Shown: piece by piece, positions 18,350-27,265 of the stretch
How positions within the stretch are numbered: the first letter of the stretch is position 1
Layout: each line of letters opens with the position of its first letter
Source of the DNA: Bradyrhizobium sp. CCBAU 53338
GTDB taxonomy: Bacteria; Pseudomonadota; Alphaproteobacteria; Rhizobiales; Xanthobacteraceae
Direction: 5' to 3'
Length of the DNA stretch: 64,000 bases
Assembly: GCF_015291665.1 (NCBI RefSeq)
Contig: NZ_CP030049.1
Span: 186,001-250,000, forward strand
Notes under the pieces: model-generated
What the model was told of the DNA's origin: nothing
What the model saw: only the letters and a program-made list of their open reading frames with translations
Database searches by the model: none
Position numbers and translations under genes: made by a program

Positions 18350-18759
18350 GGAACCCAAACTAAGAGGCTAATTTTGCTAGTTATATTTTGGGTTGTTGCA
18401 AAAAACCATAACACACCGCGATCGCTGAGGCTTTATTTTGGTTCGCAAGGAAGCAATTCCCTCGTGTTTATGAGTTCCGGCCTTTGCAAAGCGGGTTGAT
18501 GGATCTGAGGCTCTCAAAGTCTCTTTCGTTATCGGTCCACGATGGATCCGTTCGCCTCTCGGCTATGGCAGCGATGATCGTCTAGGCAGCTAGGTTTTTC
18601 GCAGTTTCTTGCGCGGGCGGGAACGCCGCAGGGCCTGGGCCGGGCGGCCTAGTCAAGAGCCGGCCCGGCGAAGGCCGCGCGCAAGCGAAATTCGTCCGCG
18701 CTTCATCGATAATTTTACTTATCATGATGGCTGCTTGATAACAATACTGATCGGTCAGC
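18350..18759. other. Intergenic region before hipBA
   Basis: No gene is visible. TTATCA (18719-18724) and TGATAA (18736-18741) form an inverted repeat with an 11-bp spacer, a possible HipB operator. Confidence 0.35.
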
Positions 18760-18789
18760 TTGAGACATGTCGGCGTTTCGATATATAAT
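18760..18789 (+). promoter_or_regulatory. Probable hipBA promoter
   Basis: TTGAGA (18760-18765) and TATAAT (18784-18789) are spaced by 18 bp and lie about 40 bp before the hipB start. Confidence 0.6.
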
Positions 18790-18826
18790 ACAGATCGAAT
18801 GACTTATTTGATCAGGATAATATATT

Positions 18827-19405
18827 GTGACTTACCAAAGTGAAGAGCTCATCAAAGCCGCCTCCGCTCAGCGCGCAAAGGCGGGCATGAGCCAACGCGC
18901 GCTGGCGGCCCGCGCGGGTATGACCCAGGCGCACATCTCGCAAATCGAGACCAGTCGCCTCGAACCGGGCCTGTCGAGCTTCATGCAGATGGCGCGGGCG
19001 CTCGACCTGGAGCTCGTCCTTGTGCCGAAGAAACTTCTTCCCGCGATAGAGGGCTTACTGCGATCAAACGCTGCCGAATTCTCGTCCGAACAAGGATCGT
19101 CGGATGTCTTCAGCAAGGCCGAACGCATCGTCTCTGGTCAAAGGAAACGCTATGGCAGTTCAGCCACCCTCGACCGCATCGCCGAATATTTTCGCTTTCT
19201 GAAACAGGTCCATCTTTCAAAAACCGACCTGGCACTTGTCTCAGATATCGTCGAGAGCCTGCGTCCCTATAGCGTCGAACCTATACCCAGGGCTCTGCTG
19301 GAAGATTCTGCAGGCGCGTTACAGGGTGTACGCAACAGGGTCGCTCATCCCGAAGAAGCCCCTCGCCCCGCCTACGCTCTCGACGATGAGGACGACGATG
19401 CCTGA
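18827..19405 (+). CDS. hipB: HipB-like XRE-family antitoxin
   Basis: The 192-residue product has an N-terminal Cro/C1-type helix-turn-helix (residues 8-65: GMSQRALAARAGMTQAHISQ followed by IETSRLEPGLSSFMQMARAL). The C-terminal extension of about 125 residues, rich in charged residues, is longer than classical HipB. The start is GTG at 18827. The stop overlaps the hipA start region, so they are coupled. It should bind and repress its own promoter and counter HipA. Confidence 0.88.
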   Translation: MTYQSEELIKAASAQRAKAGMSQRALAARAGMTQAHISQIETSRLEPGLSSFMQMARALDLELVLVPKKLLPAIEGLLRSNAAEFSSEQGSSDVFSKAERIVSGQRKRYGSSATLDRIAEYFRFLKQVHLSKTDLALVSDIVESLRPYSVEPIPRALLEDSAGALQGVRNRVAHPEEAPRPAYALDDEDDDA

Positions 19406-20621
19406 CGTATCCGTTCTAAATGTCCACCTGCACGATACCCCGATCGCGACTCTCACACTCGTGCAGGGCGATCGTTCGCTGCTCGCCTTCAATCAGACCT
19501 ACATCGATGACGCCCACCGTTCCACCTTGAGCCTGTCTTTCAAGGACTCGTTCGGGAATCTGCTCACCTCGTTCAAACCGTATCAACAAGTTCTCGCGCC
19601 ATTCTTCTCCAATCTTCTGCCGGAAGGGCCGCTTCGTCGCTATCTTGCGGAACGGGCGGGCGTGAAGGAACGGCGCGAGTTCTTCCTCCTGTGGATGCTG
19701 GGCCGAGACCTTCCGGGTGCCCTGTCGGTCCACCCGGCCGATGGAGACGCGCTGCCCCCCCAGGTCGAGGAGAATCTTACGCCCGATAAACGGCAGAACA
19801 TGATGCGCTTCTCGCTTGCGGGCGTGCAGCTGAAGTTCTCCGCGCTCAAGAATGATCCCAAGAAGGGCGGACTCACTATTCCGGTCGAAGGTGTCGGCGG
19901 TTCATGGATCGTCAAGCTACCGTCACATCAGTATATCGGCGTGCCTGAGAACGAATACTCCATGATGACCCTGGCGAAGGACATCGGCATGGATGTGCCC
20001 GAGCTTCAACTGATCGACGTCGAGGCAATCAAAGGTCTTCCGGACGGAATCGGCGAACTCGAGGGGCGGGCGTTTGCCGTGAAGCGGTTCGACCGCACGG
20101 CTGATGCTCCGGTCCACATGGAGGATTTCGCTCAGGTATTCGGCGTCTTTCCGGATGAAAAATACGACAAGGCGAATTACCGAAGCATCGCGCGTGTCCT
20201 CGGCATTGAGACTGGTGAGGCCGACCTCGCCGAGTTCGTCCGACGACTCGTATTCAGCACACTGATCGGCAACGCCGACATGCACCTGAAGAACTGGTCA
20301 TTGATCTACCCTGATGGGCGGACACCCGTCCTGTCGCCCGCCTACGATCTGCTCTCGACTATTGCGTACATCCCGGACGACAAGATGGCGTTGAACTATT
20401 CGCGCACGAAGAAGATGGCCGAATTCTCAAAGGACGAGCTGGCGCATCTGGCTGCCAAGGCGAAGATGTCGGAGACGCTTGCGCTCGAAACGGCTGCGGA
20501 AACGGTGCAGCGCTTCAAGAAACTTTGGAAGGAGCGCAAGACAGAACTCCCGCTGCAACGACAAGTCATCGAAGTCATCGATGCACATACCGAGACGATC
20601 CCGATCTACAAGGAGCTCTAA
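19398..20621 (+). CDS. hipA: HipA-like serine/threonine kinase toxin
   Basis: The 407-residue product has the HipA N-terminal domain (FKPYQQVLAPFFSNLLPEGP), a FSLAGVQLKFS glycine-rich segment, the lysine strand SWIVKLPS, AVKRFDR, the catalytic loop LIGNADMHLKNWSLIY and the metal site LSPAYDLLSTIAY. HipA kinases phosphorylate glutamyl-tRNA synthetase or other targets and cause growth arrest. I chose ATG at 19398, which overlaps the hipB stop by 8 bp; an in-frame start at 19236 lies inside hipB. All kinase motifs are present, so it is probably active. Confidence 0.92.
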   Translation: MPDVSVLNVHLHDTPIATLTLVQGDRSLLAFNQTYIDDAHRSTLSLSFKDSFGNLLTSFKPYQQVLAPFFSNLLPEGPLRRYLAERAGVKERREFFLLWMLGRDLPGALSVHPADGDALPPQVEENLTPDKRQNMMRFSLAGVQLKFSALKNDPKKGGLTIPVEGVGGSWIVKLPSHQYIGVPENEYSMMTLAKDIGMDVPELQLIDVEAIKGLPDGIGELEGRAFAVKRFDRTADAPVHMEDFAQVFGVFPDEKYDKANYRSIARVLGIETGEADLAEFVRRLVFSTLIGNADMHLKNWSLIYPDGRTPVLSPAYDLLSTIAYIPDDKMALNYSRTKKMAEFSKDELAHLAAKAKMSETLALETAAETVQRFKKLWKERKTELPLQRQVIEVIDAHTETIPIYKEL

Positions 20622-20899
20622 GGCTTGAATAGCCGGGGTTTCTGACAGAATAGAGTGAGAGACGCTTCCTTCCCACTGGTTATTTGAATTCGATGAAGTC
20701 CCTGCGCGCGGACTGTGGGGTCAGGCGAGCCTCGCCCGGCGCTGGATATGAAATTCTTGAGTTGCGAGTAGACCGTCATTGACGGTTTCTATCAGATCTA
20801 TGCGTCGATCCCAGCGAAGTTGCCTCCATCGCGTTACGCACCTACGCCGCAACGTTAGTCGCATTGATGGCGGAGCGGGAGCGAATGCATGCACTGTCC
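20622..20899. other. No gene seen
   Basis: The gap separates the convergent hipA and ferredoxin genes. No clear hairpin terminator was found. Confidence 0.3.
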
Positions 20900-21220
20900 T
20901 CAATGCACAAAGAGGAGGTAGCTGCGATCAGCGTTGCGCCGATTGCTCGTCTCGTCGGTCCAGCCGACGGCACGGCGATAGCTGCCCATCACCCCGGCCT
21001 CCTTGACGGTGACAAGATCGACCCGCTCTGTCTCATCGGCAAAAGGGGAGACGTAGAGCGCGTCCTCAGGACAATAGAGCTCGCAGAGGAAGCAGGTCTG
21101 GCAATCGCTCTGCCGCGCGATCACCGGAAGCCCGTCCGTTTTGTCGAATACGTTGGTCGGACATACCGCGACACAAATGTCGCAAGAGGTGCAGCGCTCG
21201 CTATCGATGACCTCGATCAT
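20900..21220 (-). CDS. Dicluster 4Fe-4S ferredoxin partner of the flavoprotein
   Basis: The 106-residue product has two [4Fe-4S] motifs: CTSCDICVAVCP at the N-terminus and CQTCFLCELYCP near residue 40. It resembles the AprB-like ferredoxin that accompanies AprA/FrdA-type flavoproteins in sulfonate uptake operons. Its start overlaps the flavoprotein stop by 4 bp, so it is the last gene of the operon. It probably hands electrons to or from the flavoprotein. The flavoprotein is frameshifted, so this partner may now be orphaned. Confidence 0.82.
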   Translation of the reverse strand: MIEVIDSERCTSCDICVAVCPTNVFDKTDGLPVIARQSDCQTCFLCELYCPEDALYVSPFADETERVDLVTVKEAGVMGSYRRAVGWTDETSNRRNADRSYLLFVH

Positions 21221-22832
21221 TCCGCAGCCTCCGCGTAAGCCGCCTCGGCATGGGGCCGGACGGCGGTCCAGACTTCGTCAAGGCCGCCCGATGTCAGGTA
21301 GTGGCGCTGCCGATGGTCCTGCTCGGGGAAATCGTCACGACGATGCATGCCGCGGCTTTCCTGACGCGCCAGTGCGCTGCGGTACATCCATCGCGCTGTG
21401 GCCAGCATCGCCGCGCTTTCACGCGTGCGGAGCAATTCGGCCGCGCCGGCAGCGCCTGCTTCCGAGACATCGCGCCAGGCGGCATCGAGGCGCGCCAGCG
21501 CACCACCGAGCCGTGAGGCCTCGCGGAAATAATTCAGCTCATAGGGGAAGACCTCGTCCTGGACGGCTCGCGCCAGCGCGGCCGGCTCGAATGCGCGCCG
21601 CGACCGGCTCCGGAGGCCGACCGTTCCAGCCGAGGACAGCTCTCGACCGTCAGCGGCTTGCCGCGCGTAGTCCGCGGCGCCCTGCCCGGCCAGCGTCCCC
21701 GACGTCATCGCCCAGGCGGCGTTGTGGCTGCCGCCGCCGGTGAAGCCACCGCAGATCAATTCGCGCGTCGCCGCATCTCCGGCGGCATAGAGCCCGGGGA
21801 CGGTGGTTGCGCAGGTCTCGTCGACGATGCGAAGGCCGCCGGTGCCACGCACGGTGCCTTCCAGTCGCAGCGTAACCGGAAAACGATCCTTGAACGGATC
21901 GATTCCGGTGCGGTCGAAGGGCAGGAAGAAATTCGGTTGCGAGGCCCGCATGTGCAGCTGGACGTCCGCGTCGGCCTTGTCGAGCCGCGCATAGACCGGC
22001 CCCCCGAAGCAGGGCTCGGGCAATCGCGGAACGACCGCCTTTGGATGCAGCACCAGCTGCCGTCTTCATAGGTGAAGTTGGCCCAGCCATAGAACAGCGT
22101 CTTGGTGACCGAGCCGAACGCCGGCGAGATCGCGTAGGGATTGGAAAACTCCATGCTGCTGAATTCGGCGCCGGCTTCGGCGGCCATGAGATAGCCGTCA
22201 CCGGTGAGCACGTTCGAACCTAGCGTCTTGCTCAGAAACGCACAGCCGCCGGTCGCAATCACCACCGCTTTGGCGCGCACGGTCCAGCGATCCTGCTTCT
22301 GGCGACGCAGGCCGCTCGCGCCCGCAACCGCCCCGGCCTCGTCGAGCAATAATTCCAGCGCCGGGCTGTGATCGAGGACGGTGACGCCGGCCTGCTTGGT
22401 CCGCTTGCGCATCAAGCGCATATATTCGGGGCCTTGCAGCGAGTTGCGCTGCGACTTGCCGTGGTCATCCACGGGATAGGGATAGCCCCATTCGGCGAGG
22501 CGATTGCTCTGCTGAAAAGTGAGATCGAGCGTGCGGACCATCCAGCGGCGGTCCTGAAGATATCCGCCGAGCTTCTCGCGGCTCGCCATCGACGCCTCGC
22601 GGTCAGTCGGCGTGGGATCGACGTACCAGACGCCGGTTCCCGCCGCCGCGGTCGAGCCCGAGGTGCCGCAAAAGCCCTTATCGGCGAGAACAACACGCGC
22701 GCCGCGTTCGGCCGCGCTTACCGCTGCCCAGGTGCCCGCGGGCCCGCCACCCAGCACCAGCACGTCTGCATCATATTCGACCGATCCTGAAGGTGCGGAC
22801 CTACGCTCGGCGCGATGGATTTGGTTGGTCAT
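21217..22832 (-). pseudogene. FAD-dependent oxidoreductase (FrdA/AprA type), frameshifted
   Basis: The N-terminal frame (22832 to about 22050) starts MTNQIHRAERRSA and has the FAD dinucleotide motif VLVLGGGPAGTWAAVSAAER and the GTSGSTAAAGTG loop. At about 22050 the reading frame shifts: YEDGSW runs off into CCIQRRS, while LHPKAVVPRLPEPC continues in the neighbouring frame to 21217 with LYAAGDAATRELICGGFTGG, the second FAD-contact motif. The two halves together would make a normal flavoprotein of about 540 residues. One missing base near 22050 explains it. This may be a true mutation or a sequence error, and no other decay is visible. Confidence 0.85.
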
Positions 22833-22872
22833 TGAACACGTCCCCAAGTTCGAACCATTACAATTGGCGCGC

Positions 22873-23748
22873 TCACGCCGAAACCGGCGCCTTCCAGCGC
22901 ATGAAGCGCCGCTCGATCACCTCGAGCACAGCGTTGAACGCCAGCCCGATCACAGTGATGCCCAGGATGCCGAAATACATCTGCGGGATCAGGAAGCTGT
23001 ACTGGCTGTTGATGATGAGATAGCCGAGCCCCGCCTTCGCCCCGACCATCTCGGAGGCGACCAGCACCAGCATGGCAGAGGCGCTGGCGAGGCGAATGCC
23101 GACGAAGATGGTCGGAAGCGCTGCCGGAAGAATGACCTTGCGGAACAATTGCTGCGGGCTCGCGCCCATGGTGCGCGCCGACTTGATCAGGAGCGGATCG
23201 ACCTGCTTGACGGCGGCGATCGTGTTGAGCAGCAGCGGCCAGGCGCAACTGTAGATTACCATCGTGATCTTCGACATCTCGCCGATGCCGAGCAGCAGGA
23301 TGAAGACCGGCAGCAGCGCCAGCGGCGCGGTGTTACGGCAGATTTCGATGAACTGGTTCAGGAGATTGCCGAGCCGCGCGTACCAGCCGACGAGAAGGCC
23401 AAGCGGAACGATCAAGGCAACCGAGATCAGAAACCCGCTCAAGGCACGCAGCAGGCTTGCTGACACGTCGTCATAGAGCTCGCCGCTCTGTGCGAGCTGC
23501 CAGCCGGCGGCAATCACCTCGGAGAACGGCGGCAGGAATACCGGATCGACCACCCCAAGTCGCGGGGCAACCTCCCACACCGACAGCAGCACGATGAGCA
23601 GCAGCGAGCGATGCCCCAATGCGCCGAGCGCGCGCAGGGCAGCATGAAGCCGGCCGGCGATCCGTGGGGATGCGCGATCTCCGCCTGACAACGCGTTCGG
23701 ACGCCCATGCGCGAGCTCCAGCAGCGTCAGCGTTTCAAGGCTAGACAT
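22873..23748 (-). CDS. ABC transporter permease (SsuC/TauC type)
   Basis: The 291-residue inner-membrane permease has about six hydrophobic segments and the EAA loop (KSARTMGASPQQLFRKVILP) near residue 190. The start overlaps the ATPase stop by 8 bp. It belongs to the sulfonate/taurine importer encoded with the two genes before it. Confidence 0.9.
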   Translation of the reverse strand: MSSLETLTLLELAHGRPNALSGGDRASPRIAGRLHAALRALGALGHRSLLLIVLLSVWEVAPRLGVVDPVFLPPFSEVIAAGWQLAQSGELYDDVSASLLRALSGFLISVALIVPLGLLVGWYARLGNLLNQFIEICRNTAPLALLPVFILLLGIGEMSKITMVIYSCAWPLLLNTIAAVKQVDPLLIKSARTMGASPQQLFRKVILPAALPTIFVGIRLASASAMLVLVASEMVGAKAGLGYLIINSQYSFLIPQMYFGILGITVIGLAFNAVLEVIERRFMRWKAPVSA

Positions 23749-24616
23749 GCGCGATCTCCTTCACGTCACTGTTGCCGCGACGGACATCGGCGGGGCGGCT
23801 CGATTGTCCCTGCTGCGCCTTCTGCACCTCTTCCCGGAGCAGGCTCCATATCTCGTGCCTGACCTGACCGAACTCCGGCAGCGAACGCACGTCCTCATCT
23901 TCGCTGCGCAGCGAGGCCGGAATGTCGAAGATTTGCTTGATCCGGCCCGGGCGCGAGGTCATCACGGCCACGCGTTGGCCAAGCGCTACGGCCTCGTCTA
24001 TGCCATGGGTGATAAAGACGATGGTCTTGCCGGTGGCGCGCCAGATCCGCAGCAGCTCGGTCTGGAGCGTCTCGCGCGTCTGGGCATCCAACGCGGCAAA
24101 CGGCTCGTCCATCAGCAGCACCTCGGGATCGTAAGCAAGACTGCGGGCAATCGCGACGCGCTGCTTCATGCCGCCGGAGAGCTCGTGCGGATAGCGGCTG
24201 GCAAATCCGGACAGGCCAACGAGGTCGAGGAAATGCCGCGCGATCTCGCGTCGCTGCGCGGCCTTCAGCCCGGCGATGTCGAGCCCGAACTCGACATTCT
24301 CCAGGGCGGTGCGCCAGGGAAACAGCGCGTATTGCTGGAACACGATGCCGCGGTCGCGGCCGGGCCCTTTGATCTGCCGCCCGTCGAGCAGGATGCGGCC
24401 GCTGGTCGGCGTCGTCAGCCCACCCAACAGATCGAGCAGGGTCGATTTCCCGCAGCCGCTGGGACCGACCAGGGCCAGGAACTCACCAGTGCGAACATCG
24501 AGCGTGATGTCCTCGAGGGCGGTGAAACGGCCCAACGGGCCGCCTCCCTCGCCGCGCGTCACGAATTCCTTGCGGACGTGTTCGAAGCTGATTTTGATCG
24601 GGCTCGCTTGGGTCAC
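23741..24616 (-). CDS. ABC transporter ATP-binding protein (SsuB/TauB type)
   Basis: This 291-residue ABC ATPase has Walker A GPSGCGKST, Q-loop VFQQYALFPWRTALEN, signature LSGGMKQRVAIAR, Walker B VLLMDEPFAALD and the switch histidine in FITHG (G replaces the usual D). I chose GTG at 24616 because it overlaps the binding-protein stop (GTGA); a longer frame from 24730 lies inside the upstream gene. It is the energy-coupling part of the sulfonate-type importer. Confidence 0.9.
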   Translation of the reverse strand: MTQASPIKISFEHVRKEFVTRGEGGGPLGRFTALEDITLDVRTGEFLALVGPSGCGKSTLLDLLGGLTTPTSGRILLDGRQIKGPGRDRGIVFQQYALFPWRTALENVEFGLDIAGLKAAQRREIARHFLDLVGLSGFASRYPHELSGGMKQRVAIARSLAYDPEVLLMDEPFAALDAQTRETLQTELLRIWRATGKTIVFITHGIDEAVALGQRVAVMTSRPGRIKQIFDIPASLRSEDEDVRSLPEFGQVRHEIWSLLREEVQKAQQGQSSRPADVRRGNSDVKEIAHV

Positions 24617-25668
24617 TGGGCCTCCGCCGTCTTGCCGGGACGGAAATAGTTGAAGGCGTTGGTGTAGGTCTCGGAGGCCTTGACCTGGCCCGGCTTGAAC
24701 AGACCGTCCTTCTCCAGCCAGTCGATCCACACCTGGATCTCGGCATCCGAGATCACCCCGCCTTTGCTCGCGACGCCCGTGCTCTTCCAGTATTTGATCG
24801 GCGTCGCGTCCTCATTACGTTTGCGCTCCGCGATGATGCGCCCGAAGCGCGCGCGCACCTCCTCGGGCGGCGTCGACTGCGCCCAAGCGATGGCGCGCGA
24901 AATGCCCTCGATCAGCTTGCGTGAGGCCTCCGGATTGTCCTTGATGAACTTGTCGCGCAGGACGTAGGAGCCGCCGGTGAAATTGCCGAACAGACCGGTG
25001 TCGTTGAACAGCGAGTGGATGCCGCCACGCTCCAGTGCCTTGTCGCGCAGCACGCCGCTAAGGGTGCTCACTTCGACCTGGCCCTGGCGTAAGGCCTGTT
25101 CACCGCTGACCGGCGGGATCGCGACCAGCGTCACCTGCTTGGCTTCCGCTGATGTCAAGCCGTTGCGGGCGAGATATTCGCGGAGCACAAATTCCAGATG
25201 GGCACCGAGCGTATTGACGGCGACCTTCTTGCCGATCAGGTCGCGCGCGGTCTTGATTGGGCTGTCGTCCCTGACGAAGTAGCCGTTATAGGTGTTGGCG
25301 TCCGAGCCGTAATAGCCGACCACGGCCTTGATGGGCGCCTTTGCCGCGATCAGCTTGAGGATCGCGCCGTAGAAAGCCCCGCCGATGTCGATATCCCCGG
25401 TCACCACGGTCTGGATGTCCTGTGGGCCGCTGATGGTGTTGCCGACCCATTTCAGCTTCAGGGGCGCCAGATAGCCGAGGTCGTCGGCGAGCTCGATGAA
25501 GGTCACCTGCCCCGCCCAGCCCTGATACCGGATCTCGCTCTTGTCGAGCGGCGGCTCGGCGAAGGCGGGAGCGGCAAGGCCCAATGCCAGCGCGCTGACA
25601 AGCAGCCGCCGTGCGGCGCTCCGTGCAGCACGATGCCGCGCTTGAAAAAATTGAAACAGAGAGTTCAT
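24613..25668 (-). CDS. ABC transporter substrate-binding protein (sulfonate/taurine type)
   Basis: The 351-residue product has an N-terminal Sec signal peptide (SARRLLVSALALGLAAPAFA) and a SsuA/TauA/NMT1 fold. Segments such as TVVTGDIDIGGAFYGAIL and KTARDLIGKKVAVN are typical of these periplasmic proteins. It lies 27 bp after the TauD-like gene and overlaps the ATPase gene by 4 bp. The operon context with a TauD-like dioxygenase favours an organosulfonate ligand. Confidence 0.87.
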   Translation of the reverse strand: MNSLFQFFQARHRAARSAARRLLVSALALGLAAPAFAEPPLDKSEIRYQGWAGQVTFIELADDLGYLAPLKLKWVGNTISGPQDIQTVVTGDIDIGGAFYGAILKLIAAKAPIKAVVGYYGSDANTYNGYFVRDDSPIKTARDLIGKKVAVNTLGAHLEFVLREYLARNGLTSAEAKQVTLVAIPPVSGEQALRQGQVEVSTLSGVLRDKALERGGIHSLFNDTGLFGNFTGGSYVLRDKFIKDNPEASRKLIEGISRAIAWAQSTPPEEVRARFGRIIAERKRNEDATPIKYWKSTGVASKGGVISDAEIQVWIDWLEKDGLFKPGQVKASETYTNAFNYFRPGKTAEAQ

Positions 25669-25695
25669 GTGTCAAACCCGGTCAAGTGTTGGAGA

Positions 25696-26625
25696 TCAAG
25701 CGGCCTTGGGCGCCTGCGCCTTCGGCGCCTTGACGCGCGTCACGCTGTGACGACCGTCGACGCTGACAGGCACTTCCCCATCGATGGTGGCGCGGCGGAC
25801 GACGCGGTGCTGATCGCCATAATCGTTGACGGCGTAGTGCTGGGTTGCCCGGTTGTCCCAGATCGCGAGGTCACCGGCCTGCCAGGTCCAGCGTACGGTG
25901 TTCTCGGGCGCGGTGATGTGGGACTGGAAAAGCTCGAACAGCTTCTGGCCATCATATTTCGGCAAGCCGACGAAGCGCTGCACGAAGTTGCCGAGCACCA
26001 GGGTGCGTTCGCCGGTTTCGGGATGAACCCGCACGACCGGATGCTCCGTCTCATAGATCGTGCCGGTAAAAACCTCGTCGAAATGCTTGCGATCCGCTTC
26101 GCTCGCGGGCGTCTTCACCGCGTAGTCGTAAGCGTTGCTGTGGACCGCCCAGAGCTCGTCGGCAAGCTTGCGCAGCGGCGCCGGCAGGTCGAGATAGGCC
26201 GCCGCCGTGTTCGACCACACGGTATCGCCGCCGTATGGCGGGATCACAACGCCACGCAGCACCGAGATTTTCGGATAGGCATCGACGAAGGTGACGTCCG
26301 TGTGCCACTGGTCTGCACGACCGCCGCCACGACCTGAATCGAGCTCCAGGATCGATGAAGTGCCCTTGGTCGCACCGACCGTCGGATGCGGCACGAGCTT
26401 ACCGAGCCTGATAGCAAAGCGCTCCTGCTCGGCATCGTCGAGATGCCCCTGGTTGCGGAAGAAGGTGACCTTGTGCTCCAGCAGCACATGATTGATGGCG
26501 CGAATGACGTCGTCGGACAAATCGCCTGATAATTTGACGTTCCGGATTTCGGCACCGAGCCGGGCCGCACGTTTGACGATATCGGCGCGCGGAATGACGT
26601 TGTCGATGGTGATCGGGTTGCTCAT
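25696..26625 (-). CDS. TauD/TfdA-family alpha-ketoglutarate dioxygenase
   Basis: The 309-residue product is an Fe(II)/2-oxoglutarate dioxygenase. The first two iron ligands are in QWHTDVTFVDAYPK and the distal histidine in DNRATQHYAVNDYGDQHRVV; the arginine RRATIDGE follows. Such enzymes hydroxylate taurine or other sulfonates so that sulfite is released. ATG at 26625 (MSNPITIDNV) is chosen over in-frame starts upstream. It is the first gene of a six-gene minus-strand operon with importer, flavoprotein and ferredoxin. Confidence 0.9.
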   Translation of the reverse strand: MSNPITIDNVIPRADIVKRAARLGAEIRNVKLSGDLSDDVIRAINHVLLEHKVTFFRNQGHLDDAEQERFAIRLGKLVPHPTVGATKGTSSILELDSGRGGGRADQWHTDVTFVDAYPKISVLRGVVIPPYGGDTVWSNTAAAYLDLPAPLRKLADELWAVHSNAYDYAVKTPASEADRKHFDEVFTGTIYETEHPVVRVHPETGERTLVLGNFVQRFVGLPKYDGQKLFELFQSHITAPENTVRWTWQAGDLAIWDNRATQHYAVNDYGDQHRVVRRATIDGEVPVSVDGRHSVTRVKAPKAQAPKAA

Positions 26626-27265
26626 GATCGTATCTCTCATTGAATTCGTGGACAAAGCTCCGCCATACGCCGGTCATGCCGGCGGCGGCGGACAGTGACG
26701 GGTGGTTTCCTGGTTGGCCCTAGGGGATCACGTCGGCGGCTAGACAGTCGGCAGCAGGCGGATCCCGGCGGTACAGCTCTCCGCCATCGCCGCAGTGCGA
26801 AGCGATGCGCACAGCACCATTAGCCGGGCCACATTGCGAACGATGTTTGGATCGGATTGCCGCATGGTGAACGACCTCGCTTGGACGTTGCCGATGGTAA
26901 AAGCGATGGCGCTCCAGTCAATGAAACGAAACCAGCGTTGTTTTCGGCGCCGCGCAATGATCGCTTCGTTGGGACGGCGAGCACGGAAAGATTTGCGATC
27001 ATGACGGCCCATGCGAGCGCCTCACATGCGCGAAGACGAGCAAAATCGAGCCAACGGACGCACGAAACGACGCGGTTCATTTGCCTTGATCACCAGCACG
27101 AACGCACTCATCTCCCGCTAGCGACGCGCTCGTATCGTTCATGCTCGCTTCGCCGACAACAACGCAAATTCATTACATCGACAGCTTTGCGAGCATCGAC
27201 ATAGAGTCAACTGCAACGCGCGCGGTGACGCCGCGATCCGGAGATAACCAACCATTGCGAGCCAG
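26626..27265. promoter_or_regulatory. Divergent intergenic region of the sulfur genes
   Basis: This 640-bp gap separates the divergent dioxygenase operon and monooxygenase gene and must hold both promoters. I see no convincing sigma70 boxes or regulator site, and the open frames inside show no family motif. Confidence 0.35.

Noticed and set aside
23747..24649. Long plus-strand open frame opposite the ABC ATPase
   Set aside because: It is antisense to a clear ATPase gene; the high GC third-position bias creates such shadows.
25198..26337. 379-codon plus-strand frame across the binding-protein and dioxygenase genes
   Set aside because: It spans two real minus-strand genes and has no family motif.
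26740..27012. Small frames in the gap between the dioxygenase operon and monooxygenase gene
   Set aside because: Overlapping frames on both strands, no ribosome site and no motif.
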